From DASUSH01 sp963785155 (GTDB lineage Bacteria > Actinomycetota > Thermoleophilia > Solirubrobacterales > 70-9): DNA of 64,000 nt. The notes under the pieces are model-generated. The model was not told the origin of the DNA, searched no databases, and saw nothing but the letters and a program-made list of their open reading frames with translations. Below are positions 35,393 to 44,900 of the stretch, one piece after another. The position numbers and the translations under genes were made by a program. The stretch's first letter is position 1, and each line of letters starts with the position of its first letter. The stretch covers positions 620,001 through 684,000 of the forward strand of contig CAWAUB010000007.1 in the NCBI GenBank assembly GCA_963785155.1, read 5' to 3'.

Positions 35393-36469
35393 GTGTCGCT
35401 CTCACTGCTGACGGGTTTTCCAGGCTTCATCGGCCGCCGGCTCGTTGCGCGGTTACTCGAAGCGGATCCCGATGAGCGAATCGTCGCCGTCGTCGAGGAG
35501 CGAATGCTCGACGCTGCCCGCTCGGCGGCGGGCGAGATCGATCCTGAACGGATCGAGGTCGTTGCCGGCGACATCGCAGAGCCCGGGCTTGGGCTCGACG
35601 CCGAGGTCCGCGACCGACTGGTCGGGGAGATGCGCCGCGCCTACCATCTGGCGGCGATCTACAACCTCGCGGTCCCGCTCGCCGTTGCCCAGCGGGTGAA
35701 CGTCGACGGGACCGGGAACGTGCTGGAGCTGTGCGCCGCCGCGGAGTCGCTGGAGCGGCTCGCGTACGTGAGCACTGCGTACGTCGCCGGGATGCGGAGC
35801 GGCGTCGTCTACGAGCACGAGCTGGTGCTCGGCCAGCAGTTCAAGAACCACTATGAGTCGACCAAGTTCCAGGCCGAGGTCTGGGTCCGCGAGTACCTCG
35901 ACCGGGTACCCACCACGATCCTGCGCCCGGCGATCGTCGTCGGTGACTCACAGACGGGGGAGACCCAGAAGTTCGACGGCCCCTACTTCATCCTGCGCAC
36001 GATCGCCGAGGCGGAGCGCCGCGGGCGCCCAGTACCTCAGTTCGGGCGCTCCGACGCTTCCTTCAACGTCGTTCCGGTCGACTTCGTCGTCGAGGCGATC
36101 GCGGCCACCGCGAAAGACCCGGCGGCCGAGGGGATGACCCTGCATCTGACCGATCCGGAGCCGCTGACCGCGGCCGAGCTGACCTCGACGCTCTCCAGGG
36201 AGTATGCGGGACGCGAGCCGAAGTGGCGTGTCCCGCCCCGGATGGTCGAGCACTCACTGCGCTCCAAACTCGTCCGCGATCGCTTTGGCGGCGCGCCGCC
36301 AGAGTCGATCGCCTACCTCAACCACCCGGTGATGTTCGACACCCGAAACGCGGTGCGAATCCTCTCGCCTCACGACCTGCGGCCGCCGAACTTCGGCGAC
36401 TACGCGGAGGCGATGGTGCGCTTCTTCCGCGAGCGCGAGGACGACCCCGCGCTCGTGCCCGGCACCTGA
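35393..36469 (+). CDS. SDR-family oxidoreductase (NAD-binding_4 / fatty acyl-CoA reductase-like)
   Basis: This 358-residue protein has the Rossmann motif LLTGFPGFIGRRLVARLL (GxxGxxG), AYHLAAIYNLAVPL, VNVDGTGNVLELC, the active-site YVSTAYVAG and a HYESTKFQAE (YxxxK) pair. The C-terminal part (FNVVPVDFVVEAIAA, then MTLHLTDPEPLTAAEL) matches the NAD-binding_4 group that reduces acyl thioesters or acts on acyl/sugar substrates. The substrate is unknown. It begins with GTG and is probably its own unit, convergent with the HhH protein gene (3 bases). Confidence 0.85.
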   Translation: MSLSLLTGFPGFIGRRLVARLLEADPDERIVAVVEERMLDAARSAAGEIDPERIEVVAGDIAEPGLGLDAEVRDRLVGEMRRAYHLAAIYNLAVPLAVAQRVNVDGTGNVLELCAAAESLERLAYVSTAYVAGMRSGVVYEHELVLGQQFKNHYESTKFQAEVWVREYLDRVPTTILRPAIVVGDSQTGETQKFDGPYFILRTIAEAERRGRPVPQFGRSDASFNVVPVDFVVEAIAATAKDPAAEGMTLHLTDPEPLTAAELTSTLSREYAGREPKWRVPPRMVEHSLRSKLVRDRFGGAPPESIAYLNHPVMFDTRNAVRILSPHDLRPPNFGDYAEAMVRFFREREDDPALVPGT

Positions 36470-36472
36470 GTC

Positions 36473-37222
36473 TCAGACGACGAGACGCCGCTTCATCTCG
36501 GCGAGGAACTGCTGGGAGAACCCGGGAATGTTGTCGAGGTCGTCGACGCTCGAGTAACCGCTGCCCTGCTCCCGATAGGCGACCACTCGCTTCGCCTGGG
36601 TGACCGACATACCCATCGCGCGATAGTCGTCGAACGTGCCGCTGGTGAGGCTCACGGTTTCGCCTGGCGCGAGGGTGCGGGGTGGGGTCGGAGCGGACTT
36701 CGTTGGTCCGGCCGCGGCAGGTTGCGCAGGCGCGGCCTGGACAGGAGGCGCCGCTGGCGGTGGCTGGGTCGGCATGGATTGCTCGGCCTGGGGTGGGGGA
36801 GCCGGGGCAGGAGTGGGCGTGGGGTCAGCCGTGCCCTCGTGGCCGCGCATCGCCCGTGCTCGCAGCCAGCCGCCGATCGCCCCGAACACGCAGCCGAGCA
36901 CGGTTGTGAAGACGACGAGGATGATCGCGGGCTCCGGGAGGTGGGCCTTGGCCGTGGCGCCGTGGATCTCATGGGCGATCAGGATCGAACCGCCGAAGAC
37001 GAGCCCCGCGATGATTCCGCGCCCGGCGCCGGCCTTCGCTCCGACGTGGTCGTAGCCGGCTCCGATTCCGCCGAGGACCCCGATCAGGGAGAAGATCAGG
37101 TAGACGGGCTCGGAGACGCCGAGGATGTAGCCGGTGAGCGCGCCGAATAGCGCGGGCACCACGAAGACGAGGACGATCTGGAGGGGCCTCGGATGCTCCT
37201 CGAGGAGCGGTGGCGTGCGCAC
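36473..37222 (-). CDS. Membrane protein with C-terminal helix-hairpin-helix domain
   Basis: From a GTG at 37222 the product is 249 residues. Four hydrophobic helices (LQIVLVFVVPALFGALTGYI, VYLIFSLIGVLGGIGAGY, GIIAGLVFGGSILIAHEI, AIILVVFTTVLGCVFGAIGG) are followed by a Pro/Ala-rich linker (about 130-190) and a ComEA-like helix-hairpin-helix (FDDYRAMGMSVTQAKRVVAY, then DDLDNIPGFSQQFLAEMK). HhH domains bind DNA or, in membrane proteins of this type, other proteins. The specific role is unknown. The open frame upstream of the GTG has no homology and is ignored. Confidence 0.78.
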   Translation of the reverse strand: MRTPPLLEEHPRPLQIVLVFVVPALFGALTGYILGVSEPVYLIFSLIGVLGGIGAGYDHVGAKAGAGRGIIAGLVFGGSILIAHEIHGATAKAHLPEPAIILVVFTTVLGCVFGAIGGWLRARAMRGHEGTADPTPTPAPAPPPQAEQSMPTQPPPAAPPVQAAPAQPAAAGPTKSAPTPPRTLAPGETVSLTSGTFDDYRAMGMSVTQAKRVVAYREQGSGYSSVDDLDNIPGFSQQFLAEMKRRLVV

Positions 37223-37265
37223 TGGGCCAAACCTACCCGCTGCGGAGCGTGCGTGCTGGGTGCTG

Positions 37266-37619
37266 TCAGCCCGCCTGCGGTGGCGCGGACTCGAGCACGC
37301 CGAGCAGGTCGCCGACGGAGCAGACCAGCAGGCGCTCCTCGTCGACCTCCACCCAGACGCCGGCGGAGGCGGGGAAGACGACGTGGTCACCGGGCTGGAC
37401 GGGCATCGATACGCCGACGTGCTCCCACCAGTCGAGCCCTGGCCCGACGGCGAGGACGATGCCCTGCTGGGGCGGCGGATCGTGGCTCCCGGGTGGCACG
37501 ACGAGGCCCGATCGCCGCATCCGGTCGGAGTCGAGCTCCTTGATCACGATCCGGTCGAATAGCGGCCGGAGCAGATGCCGGCCGGCGTCGACGCCACTGG
37601 CATGCAGCGGTTGAGTCAT
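37266..37619 (-). CDS. GroES-like co-chaperonin family protein
   Basis: This 117-residue protein has the Cpn10 fold pattern: HLLRPLFDRIVIKELDSD, RRSGLVVPPG (mobile-loop region), QQGIVLAVGPG, and VQPGDHVVFPASAGVWVEVD. It is longer than standard GroES (about 97 residues) by an N-terminal extension. No groEL is adjacent. It is probably an extra, diverged GroES paralogue. Confidence 0.78.
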   Translation of the reverse strand: MTQPLHASGVDAGRHLLRPLFDRIVIKELDSDRMRRSGLVVPPGSHDPPPQQGIVLAVGPGLDWWEHVGVSMPVQPGDHVVFPASAGVWVEVDEERLLVCSVGDLLGVLESAPPQAG

Positions 37620-37662
37620 GCCGTCAGGATAAGCTGCACGCGGCCACGAAGGGAGATTTCAG

Positions 37663-38023
37663 ATGCGGATCGACACCTCGGGCTCGAGGCCGACGACACG
37701 AGCGCAGCAGGGAGTTCTACGAGAGGGCGCTGCGCCGCCGGGATGAAGGTGATCATGGAGCCGGCACCGAGGATCTGCGGAATGGGCGGCGATTTCCGTT
37801 CTTCTGGATCAGCAACCGGACGGATGGAACTCGGCGGGCACGCACGTCGCCTTCAGCGCCAAGGACCGCGAGATGGTCGACGCCTTCCGCCTCTGGAGGC
37901 CGGTGGCAAGGACAACGGCGACCGGGAGTCCGCGAGATCTACCACCCGGCCTACTACGGCGCCTTCGTGCTCGACCCGGACGGCAACAACGTCGAGGCGG
38001 TGTGCCACAAGCCGCCGGAGTAG
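37663..38023 (+). pseudogene. VOC (glyoxalase) family gene, broken by several indels
   Basis: Fragments of a vicinal-oxygen-chelate protein can be followed through all three frames: a start MRID, then LGLEADDT in the next frame, then EFYERAL, MKVIMEP, THVAFSAKDREMVDAFRLW, and finally YYGAFVLDPDGNNVEAVCHK ending at TAG 38021-38023. At least four single-base losses are needed to join them, for example after ATCGAC (37668-37673). No continuous frame covers more than about a third. VOC proteins bind a metal and act on small molecules such as glyoxal adducts, lactones or antibiotics. Whether this is true decay or a cluster of sequencing errors cannot be told from one sequence. Confidence 0.75.
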
Positions 38024-38089
38024 GGCGTACGAAGATCGGCGGGTAACTACTGATTGAAACCAGGGGATGGGGGTCACAATGTTCTGAGC

Positions 38090-38890
38090 ATGAGCGCATG
38101 GATGCGTCAGAACGTTCTGGGCCTCGTCGCGATCTTCATCGCCCTGTCCGGTACAGCCTTCGCCACGACGGTTGCGAGGGATTCAGTCGGCACGAACTCG
38201 ATCCGCGACAACGCGGTGAGGTCGAAGGACGTCAGGGATGAGACCCTCACCGACGCCGACATCTCCGATTCGGTGACTGCGGGCCTACAGGGTCCGGAGG
38301 GCGAGCAGGGACCTCAGGGGCTCCAGGGCGACCCGGGCGTGCCGGGTCAGCGCGGTGAAGAGGGTCCGCCCGGTCCCGCCACGGGCCCGGCGGGTGGCGC
38401 GCTGGCGGGCAGCTACCCCGACCCCGACCTTGCCCTTGGTGCCGTCGGGGCGCCTGAGCTCTCGGACGAGGTGCGTGCGCGGCGGATCGACGTATCCATG
38501 GTCCAGGGCGATCCGACCGAAACCGTGATGACCCTCGCGGGCGGCACGACGGTGGAGGCCTCGTGCTTCGACAATGGCGGCCTGACGGCCGGGATCCTCG
38601 CGTTCGTCGTCACCACCAACTCTGTCTTCGACTCATGGATAAGGACGGTTGAGTTCGCAGGCAACAGGGATGATTTCACCGTCGGTGAACCCGTCGACCC
38701 ACCGTTCGATAGCCGCGCGAACATGATCCCGATCTTCGACGGGAACGGAGGCAATCTGGCGACGGGGATCGGGGGGTTTGTTCTCACGACCGGATCGCGG
38801 ACGTTCACCGCGACCGCTGCAGCGAAAGTTCAAAGGTTCGGGGCCAACGGGACCTGCGTGTTCTCGGGCGCGGTCATCCCCGCGACCTAG
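38090..38890 (+). CDS. Collagen-like repeat surface protein
   Basis: This 266-residue protein begins MSAWMRQNVLGLVAIFIALS, a signal/anchor helix. A repeat of the type DNAVRSKDVRDETLTDADIS follows, then Gly-X-Y collagen triplets (LQGPEGEQGPQGLQGDPGVP, about 65-100). A GGALAGSYPDPDLALGAVG motif leads into a C-terminal beta-domain (about 140-266) that ends FGANGTCVFSGAVIP. It is predicted to form a trimeric, collagen-like stalk on the surface. A second protein of the same plan is at 46656-47816. I start at 38090 where the signal sequence begins; upstream TTG 38054 is in frame but has no support. Confidence 0.83.
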   Translation: MSAWMRQNVLGLVAIFIALSGTAFATTVARDSVGTNSIRDNAVRSKDVRDETLTDADISDSVTAGLQGPEGEQGPQGLQGDPGVPGQRGEEGPPGPATGPAGGALAGSYPDPDLALGAVGAPELSDEVRARRIDVSMVQGDPTETVMTLAGGTTVEASCFDNGGLTAGILAFVVTTNSVFDSWIRTVEFAGNRDDFTVGEPVDPPFDSRANMIPIFDGNGGNLATGIGGFVLTTGSRTFTATAAAKVQRFGANGTCVFSGAVIPAT

Positions 38891-38899
38891 ACGTCCGTA

Positions 38900-41314
38900 C
38901 TACGGCTGCTCGAACTCGAGGACCTGCTGGAAGGTCGGCCGGTTAGTCGTCGGGAACCGCGTACTCAGCAGGCCGGGGGCGAAGCCGGTCGTGTCGGCCG
39001 GGCCAAGCCAGGTCGTGGGGTCGGCGCTACCGAAGTCCGCCTCGAGATCGTCGGCGACCGTGTCCACCGCCGCCCAGAGCGACGCGCGGCACTGGTCGAG
39101 GTTGCCCTGTCCGCAGTAGCTCAGGTTGAATGGCCCGCGGACCTTCTGGCCGAGCAGGCTGCGGAGGTCCTTGTCGACGTATGACTCACCGGAGAGGCTG
39201 CCGAGACTGCGGACGTCGTCCACGTTCTCCGCTCCCTCCGGGCCGAGGCGCGCCTCCATGACCGCGGTCGCGATCGGGCGCCAGAGCCTGTCCATGATCT
39301 CCGGGGCGGCCTCGTCGAAGGTGCCGTCGACGTTGGCATCGATCCGCGGTGCGTCCCGGCCCACCCAGTCGTCGAGCAGGGCCACGACCTGGGCGTCGCG
39401 CGCGCTCGGGTCGGGGCCGCCGGAGGTCAGCACCTCGCTGACGATGGGCCAGACCGGCGAGCGCACGTCCTCGGTCGCCGCGCGGTTCATGATCCCGACG
39501 TTGTCGGTGATGCGAGCCTTCTTCGGCCACTGGTCGAACATCTCGACGCGCTGAACGGATCCGTACGGCTCGTCGTCGCCGTGCATGAACCCGGGCGCCG
39601 AGCGGTTGTTCCAGTTCAGGAGCAGGCCCTTCTTGCCGCCGACCGCGTGGGGGTGCTCCTCGAGGCCGAGGTAGCCCTTCCACTCGTACTTGCCGGTGCC
39701 GAGCGTCGGGAGCCTGCGGTCGAGGCCCGCGGGCCGCTCGGGCAGACGCCCGGAGCTGAAGAACGCGGTCTGCTCGCGGGAGACGAACGCCCAGTTGAAG
39801 GTGAAGCCGAAATTGTTCGAGGTCTTCCAGAACTTCTCGGCCGTCTTCGCCTTGCCGCCGCTCATGTCGTGCAGGGCGACGAGGTTCAGCGCGTCGCGGC
39901 CGTAGGTCGACCGCTTGCGCGTCATCGCGAAAGGCCTGCCTCCGACCGTGGCCGTCGCGAAGACCGGCCCGTGGACCGAGCGGTTGTAGACGACGGGGTC
40001 GCCGTTCAGGAGCCCCGCGTTGAACACCTCGAACGGACGGCACTCGCCCTTGTAGAGGTAGTTCGTCGACTCGCGGGTCGGGGCGCTGCCGTCCGGGTTG
40101 CACAGCTCCTCGGCGTAGACGTCGCGGACGTCATGGCCTGCCGAGGTCAGGCTCCAGGCGTAGTTCTGGGTCCTGCCGATCAGCGAGTACATGGCGAGCC
40201 CGGGAACGCTCACGCCCTGACTCTTGATGCCGGGACCCTTGAGGTCCATCTGCTGGACGATCTCGGGGTAGAAGTAGCCGAGCTGCGGGCCCATCACGGC
40301 GAGCGGGTTCCCTGTAGCCGAGCGGTCCGGCGAGGCGAGCAGCCAGTTCGACGCCTGTCTCCGCGCCGGGGCCGCTGCCGCCTCTTCGGCCGAGGCGGTG
40401 GGGTCGGTGCTCTGGATCGAGCCGGCGTCGATCGTGACCGAGCCCTTGACCTTGCCGCCCGTCAGCGGCCCGTACTTGAACTTCTGGTCGATCGTCGTCG
40501 GCGCCTCGGGGTCGTCGAGGAGCATCACGTCCTCCCAGGCGCCGTGACCCTGCTGGGCGCCGAGCTGGCCCTGCAGCTCGGCGAGCAGGTTCGAATTGGC
40601 CGCCTCGCCGCCGCCGCCGGCGCCGAAGATCGAGCCGATGAAGGCCGTCGTCGCGAATACGTCGTTGACCGTCGCCGGCTCCTCGTCGATGTTGTTGGCC
40701 GCCCAGTAGGCGTTGATGCCGTCGGCGTAGGCCTGGGCGTCGCTGATGATCTCCTTGCCCTTCTTCCCAAACTCCTTGACGAGCAGGTCCTGCTGCTTGG
40801 TGACCAGAGCCTCGGTCGCCGCGCTGGGCTCGAAGGTCTGAGCGCTAGTGACGAGGGAGAAGGCGTCGAGGTTGGGGATGTCGGCTACGGCCGCCCGTGC
40901 CGGACCGCGGCCCAGCGTCAGCAGCAGCCCACGGTCGCGAGCCGTCACCCAGCCGGCGCCGAACGCGAGGTCGTCGCGCGTCTTGCCGGTGATGTGGGGG
41001 ATACCCCACTGGTCGTAGATGATCTCCGTGCCCTCGCGGCCCGTCTCCTCCTCGCGGGTTGTACCGATCGGCTTGAAGTTCTCGGGCAGGAAGTGGTCGT
41101 TGATCCTGGCTGCCGTGATGTCGTCGCGGAACGGCGTCAGCCCGCTGTAGAGCGGCAGCTGGTCGGTCGAGTTCTCGGTGAACGGGATGCCGCCGTAGTT
41201 GCCCGGGGGCAGGATGTAGCGCGCGGTGTCCTTCGCGGCCGCCGATGCGGCGAACACGCTCGCGACACAGACGATCGCCGTGATCGCGCTCAGCAAAGAC
41301 TTCGTACGCTTCAT
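38900..41314 (-). CDS. Penicillin acylase family protein (secreted N-terminal nucleophile hydrolase)
   Basis: This 804-residue precursor has a signal peptide (LLSAITAIVCVASVFAASAA) and an alpha-chain region (EIIYDQWGIPHITGKTRDD, WVTARDRGLLLTLGRG). A spacer leads to the beta-chain beginning at the likely autocatalytic Ser in RRQASNWLLASPDRSATG (about residue 325). LGYFYPEIVQQMDLKGPGI and SLTSAGHDVRDVYAEELC follow. Homologues cleave amide-linked side chains, including beta-lactams and acyl-homoserine lactones; the true substrate is unknown. The gene stands alone between the collagen-like gene and a small secreted protein. Confidence 0.9.
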   Translation of the reverse strand: MKRTKSLLSAITAIVCVASVFAASAAAKDTARYILPPGNYGGIPFTENSTDQLPLYSGLTPFRDDITAARINDHFLPENFKPIGTTREEETGREGTEIIYDQWGIPHITGKTRDDLAFGAGWVTARDRGLLLTLGRGPARAAVADIPNLDAFSLVTSAQTFEPSAATEALVTKQQDLLVKEFGKKGKEIISDAQAYADGINAYWAANNIDEEPATVNDVFATTAFIGSIFGAGGGGEAANSNLLAELQGQLGAQQGHGAWEDVMLLDDPEAPTTIDQKFKYGPLTGGKVKGSVTIDAGSIQSTDPTASAEEAAAAPARRQASNWLLASPDRSATGNPLAVMGPQLGYFYPEIVQQMDLKGPGIKSQGVSVPGLAMYSLIGRTQNYAWSLTSAGHDVRDVYAEELCNPDGSAPTRESTNYLYKGECRPFEVFNAGLLNGDPVVYNRSVHGPVFATATVGGRPFAMTRKRSTYGRDALNLVALHDMSGGKAKTAEKFWKTSNNFGFTFNWAFVSREQTAFFSSGRLPERPAGLDRRLPTLGTGKYEWKGYLGLEEHPHAVGGKKGLLLNWNNRSAPGFMHGDDEPYGSVQRVEMFDQWPKKARITDNVGIMNRAATEDVRSPVWPIVSEVLTSGGPDPSARDAQVVALLDDWVGRDAPRIDANVDGTFDEAAPEIMDRLWRPIATAVMEARLGPEGAENVDDVRSLGSLSGESYVDKDLRSLLGQKVRGPFNLSYCGQGNLDQCRASLWAAVDTVADDLEADFGSADPTTWLGPADTTGFAPGLLSTRFPTTNRPTFQQVLEFEQP

Positions 41315-41327
41315 ATTGAGCTCCCTC

Positions 41328-41888
41328 TCATTGTCCGCGGCTCGGCGGAAGCAGGATAAGCGGCTCGCTGATCGACTTCCGGACCGGCACAGGGCGTCTC
41401 AGCGTCACGTTGGCTTCCACGGCCGGGTCGCGGCCCTCGTTCTCGAGCGTCTCGAGTCCCCGCTTGGAGAGGCCGACCGGCACCTTGACTTCCGTCCGGG
41501 CGGGAATCTTGACGTCGGCTCGCCCGTATTCCCCTCGGAAGCTGATGAGGATGATCGCGCCGGCGCAGTCGATATCGAGGTTGCACGTGGCGGTGACCTT
41601 GACGATCCGGTCACGCGTGCCGTCGATCCTCTGGCGGAACATCGCGACCGGCTGCTGGTCCGGCGGAATCGGAAGACATGGGCTCCTGCGGCAGCCGATG
41701 CCGCCCGCCTGCTGGCAATACCTCCCGCAGCCGGGTCGCTTCTTGCCGCGCAGGTCCTCGGCGGCACCGCTGACGGCGTTCGCTTCGTCCTGATCCACCG
41801 GTGCCGGCGACCCCAAGGCGGGAGCAACGGTCGCGATCAGAACAGACGCCGTTCCAACCAGGAGCACGACCCTCACGAATCCCTTCAC
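41328..41888 (-). CDS. Small secreted cysteine-containing protein of unknown function
   Basis: This 186-residue protein has a signal peptide (VRVVLLVGTASVLIATVAPA), a Cys-rich stretch (GCGRYCQQAGGIGCRRSPC) and a beta-rich C-terminal half (DRIVKVTATCNLDIDCAGAI, then ADVKIPARTEVKVPVGLSK). I do not recognise the family. The C-terminal segment resembles the Ig-like tails of the larger secreted proteins here. It lies 13 bases upstream of the penicillin acylase gene on the same strand, so the two are probably co-expressed. Confidence 0.72.
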   Translation of the reverse strand: MKGFVRVVLLVGTASVLIATVAPALGSPAPVDQDEANAVSGAAEDLRGKKRPGCGRYCQQAGGIGCRRSPCLPIPPDQQPVAMFRQRIDGTRDRIVKVTATCNLDIDCAGAIILISFRGEYGRADVKIPARTEVKVPVGLSKRGLETLENEGRDPAVEANVTLRRPVPVRKSISEPLILLPPSRGQ

Positions 41889-41927
41889 AAATGAGACTTT
41901 ACGCGCGGATACGCCGACTGGCGCGCT

Positions 41928-44900
41928 CTAGCGCACCTTTTCGCAGTTCTTCGCGATTCCGTCCTTCTCGTCGGCGTCGACCGTGTCCTTGCCCTTGCCG
42001 CAATTGACCTGGTCGGCCTCGCCATCGTCGGAGGTCACCTTGTCGTTGCCGCGGCCCGCAAAAACCCTGTCCTTGCCCCTGCCGCCGTCGAGCTTGTCCT
42101 TTCCCTTGCCGCCACGGATCAGGTCATCGCCGTCGCCGCCGGAAACCTCGTCGTCGCCGTCGCCGCCGATCAACCGATCGTCACCGAGGCCACCGGCGAT
42201 CACGTCATTGCCGGTTAGCCCCGTGATCAAATCCTCGAGGTCGGTGCCCACGACCGTGTCGTCGCCGTCAGTGCCGGCGGGCGGCTGCTCGCCGCCTCCG
42301 CTGCCGCCGCCACCGTCAACGGGCGGGACGGGATCGCTCCCGGGCGGGGTGGTAACGCTGAATGTCTGTGTCCTCGAGGTGAAGTTCCCCGACTGCGTCG
42401 GTGACGACCACCCGTAAGGTGTAGTTGCCGTCGGCGAGGTCGGATGCCGGATGGTGCGAGCTCGCAGCCGAGCAGGCGCCGAAGTCCTCGGTGCCCTGGT
42501 CGAGCGAGCAGACGACGCTGACGGCGCCGGCGCCGGCAGTGAAGCCGAAGGCCGGGCTGCGGTTGGTCGTGGAACCGGTCGGCCCGGAGTCGATCGTCAA
42601 GGTCGGGGGGGTCGTGTCGACCGTGAAGTCGCGCGAGGCCGGCGTCGAGTCGGTGTTGTTGGCGGCGTCCTTGGCGCGGACCGAGAAGGTGTAGTCGCCG
42701 TCAGATAGCGCCGGATTGGGGGTGTGGGTGTCGCCGGGGCCCGAGCAGGAGCCGAAGCTCGAGCCTGGAGCTTGGCGACGAGCGAGCACTGGAACGTGGA
42801 GCCTGCCTCGTCGGAGGAGAACTCGAAGGTCGGGGTCGGATCGGGCGTGGTCGAGTCGTTGGCCGGGCCGTCGTCGATCGTCGTGTCGGGCTCGGTGTCA
42901 TCGACGTTCGTCACCGTCACCGTGATCGATTGGCTCGCGGAGCCGCCATTGCCGTCGCTCGCCTGGACGGTGAGGTTGTAGACGTTGTCGGTGTCGGCGT
43001 CGGTCGGCAACTCGAAATCGGGTGTCGAGACGAACGTGAGCACTCCGGAGGACGAGCCGATCGAGAAGCGCGGCGCGTCCGGGCCGCCCGTGATCGCATA
43101 GGTCGGCGGGCCGCCGTCGGGATCGGCCGAGGTCACGGTGCCGACCGAGGTCTGGTTCTCGGCGGCGTTGAAGCTGGAGGGACTGATTACCGGCGAGTCG
43201 TTGACGCACGTCACCTCGACCGAGACGGTCGCGGTTGAGCCGCCGTTCAGGGCGTAGGTGAAGGTGTCGTCGGGATCGGCGCCCGAGGTGTTGCAGTAGT
43301 TGGCGCGGGGGTGTAGGTGAGATCGGCGCCGGAGTTGGTGATCTGAACGGTGCCGTGGGTGCCATCGGTATTTTGCTGGATCACCGCGATTCGTCGGGAT
43401 CGGTGTCGTTTGCGAGCACGTCAAAGGTGGTCGCGGCGGCGTCCTCTGCGACGGTGCGCGAGTCGTTTATCGCGGTCGGATCCACGCTGGCGGTGGCGGT
43501 TCCGGTGAGCAGGCTCGACTCCTGCCCTCCGTCGCTCTCGACCAGTAGCCGGGCCCGCTTGTCACCGGTCGTCGAGGGATCGAAGCTCGCCGTGAGGGTG
43601 CAGCTCTCGCCGGCGGCGAGCGTCCCGGCGTGCTGACCCGGATCGGAGCCGGTGCAATCGGAGTCGTCAAGGGCGAAGTCGCCAGGGTCGGCGCCGCCGA
43701 GCGCGATCGAGTCGATCGCGAGCTCAGCGGTACCGGCATTTTCGAGCTCGAGGTCATGCGCGGCGGTCGGGCCGACGCCGATCGCCTGCGAGCCGAAGCC
43801 GCGGGTGGTGGGGGTGAGGTGGGCGGCGGGGCCGCGGTAGTCGTAGAGCTCGGTCGCCGTGATTGCTGATCCCCGTTGAGTCCGCCCGCCGCGAGCACCC
43901 AGCCGTTGTCGAGCAGGGTCGCGGTGTGCTTGTTGCGTGCCGTGCCGAGCGGGTCGGCGACGCTCCAGTCGTTGGTCGCGGAGTCGTAGAGCTCGGCGCT
44001 CGCGGAGGCGGCGCCGCCCGAGCCAACCCCCCCGGCGACCAGCACCAGGCCGTTGTCGAGCAGCGTCGCGGTGTGGAACCGGCGTGCCGTGTTGAGCGAG
44101 TCGGCGGCGCTCCAGCTGTTGGTCGCGGGGTTGAAGATCTCAGCGCTGGCGGAGGCGCCGCCCGCGCCTCCCCCCGCGACCAGGACCCGGCCGTTGTCGA
44201 GCAGCGTCGCCGTGTGGTCGGAGCGCGCTGTGCCGAGCGAGCCGGCGGCGCTCCAGCTGCCGGTCGCCGGGTTGTAGATCTCGGCGCTCGCGAGGGTGGC
44301 GAGGCCCGAGGTGACCCCGCCCGCGACCAGCACCCGGCCGTCGTCGAGCAGCGTCGCGGTGTGATATCTGCGTGACGTGGCGAGCGAGCCGGCGGAGGTC
44401 CAGCTGTCGGTCGCCGGGTTGTAGATCTCGGCACTCGCCGTTGGTTGGAAGTTCGCGTCTTCCCCGCCCGCGACCAGCACCCGGCCGTCTTCGAGCAGGG
44501 TGGCGGTGTGGGCGGCGCGCGCCGTCGCGAGCGAGCCGGCGGCGCTCCAGCTGTTGGTCGCGGGGTCGTAGATCTCGGCGCTTCCTGTGAGGCCGCCCAC
44601 GAATCCCCCGGCGACCAGGACCCGGCCGTCTTCGAGCCGGGTCGCGGTGTGGGTACTGCGCCCTCTGCTGAGCGAAGGGGCCGGTGCTCCAGTCGTCGCT
44701 CGCCGGGTCGTAGATCTCAACGCTGGCGGAGGGGAAGCCGCTCGGGCCGGCTCCTCCGGCGACCAGCACCCGGCCGTCCTCGAGCAGGGTCGCGGTTTGG
44801 TTGTTGCGGGCGGTGCCGAGCGAGTCGGCGGCGCTCCAGGCGCCCGGGGGGTCGTAGATCTCGGCGCTGGCCAAGGCGTCGCCCCCTGGCGCCGATCCCC

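Noticed and set aside
39581..41359. A 592-codon open frame on the + strand
   Set aside because: It lies opposite the penicillin acylase gene and has no family features. It is a high-GC shadow.
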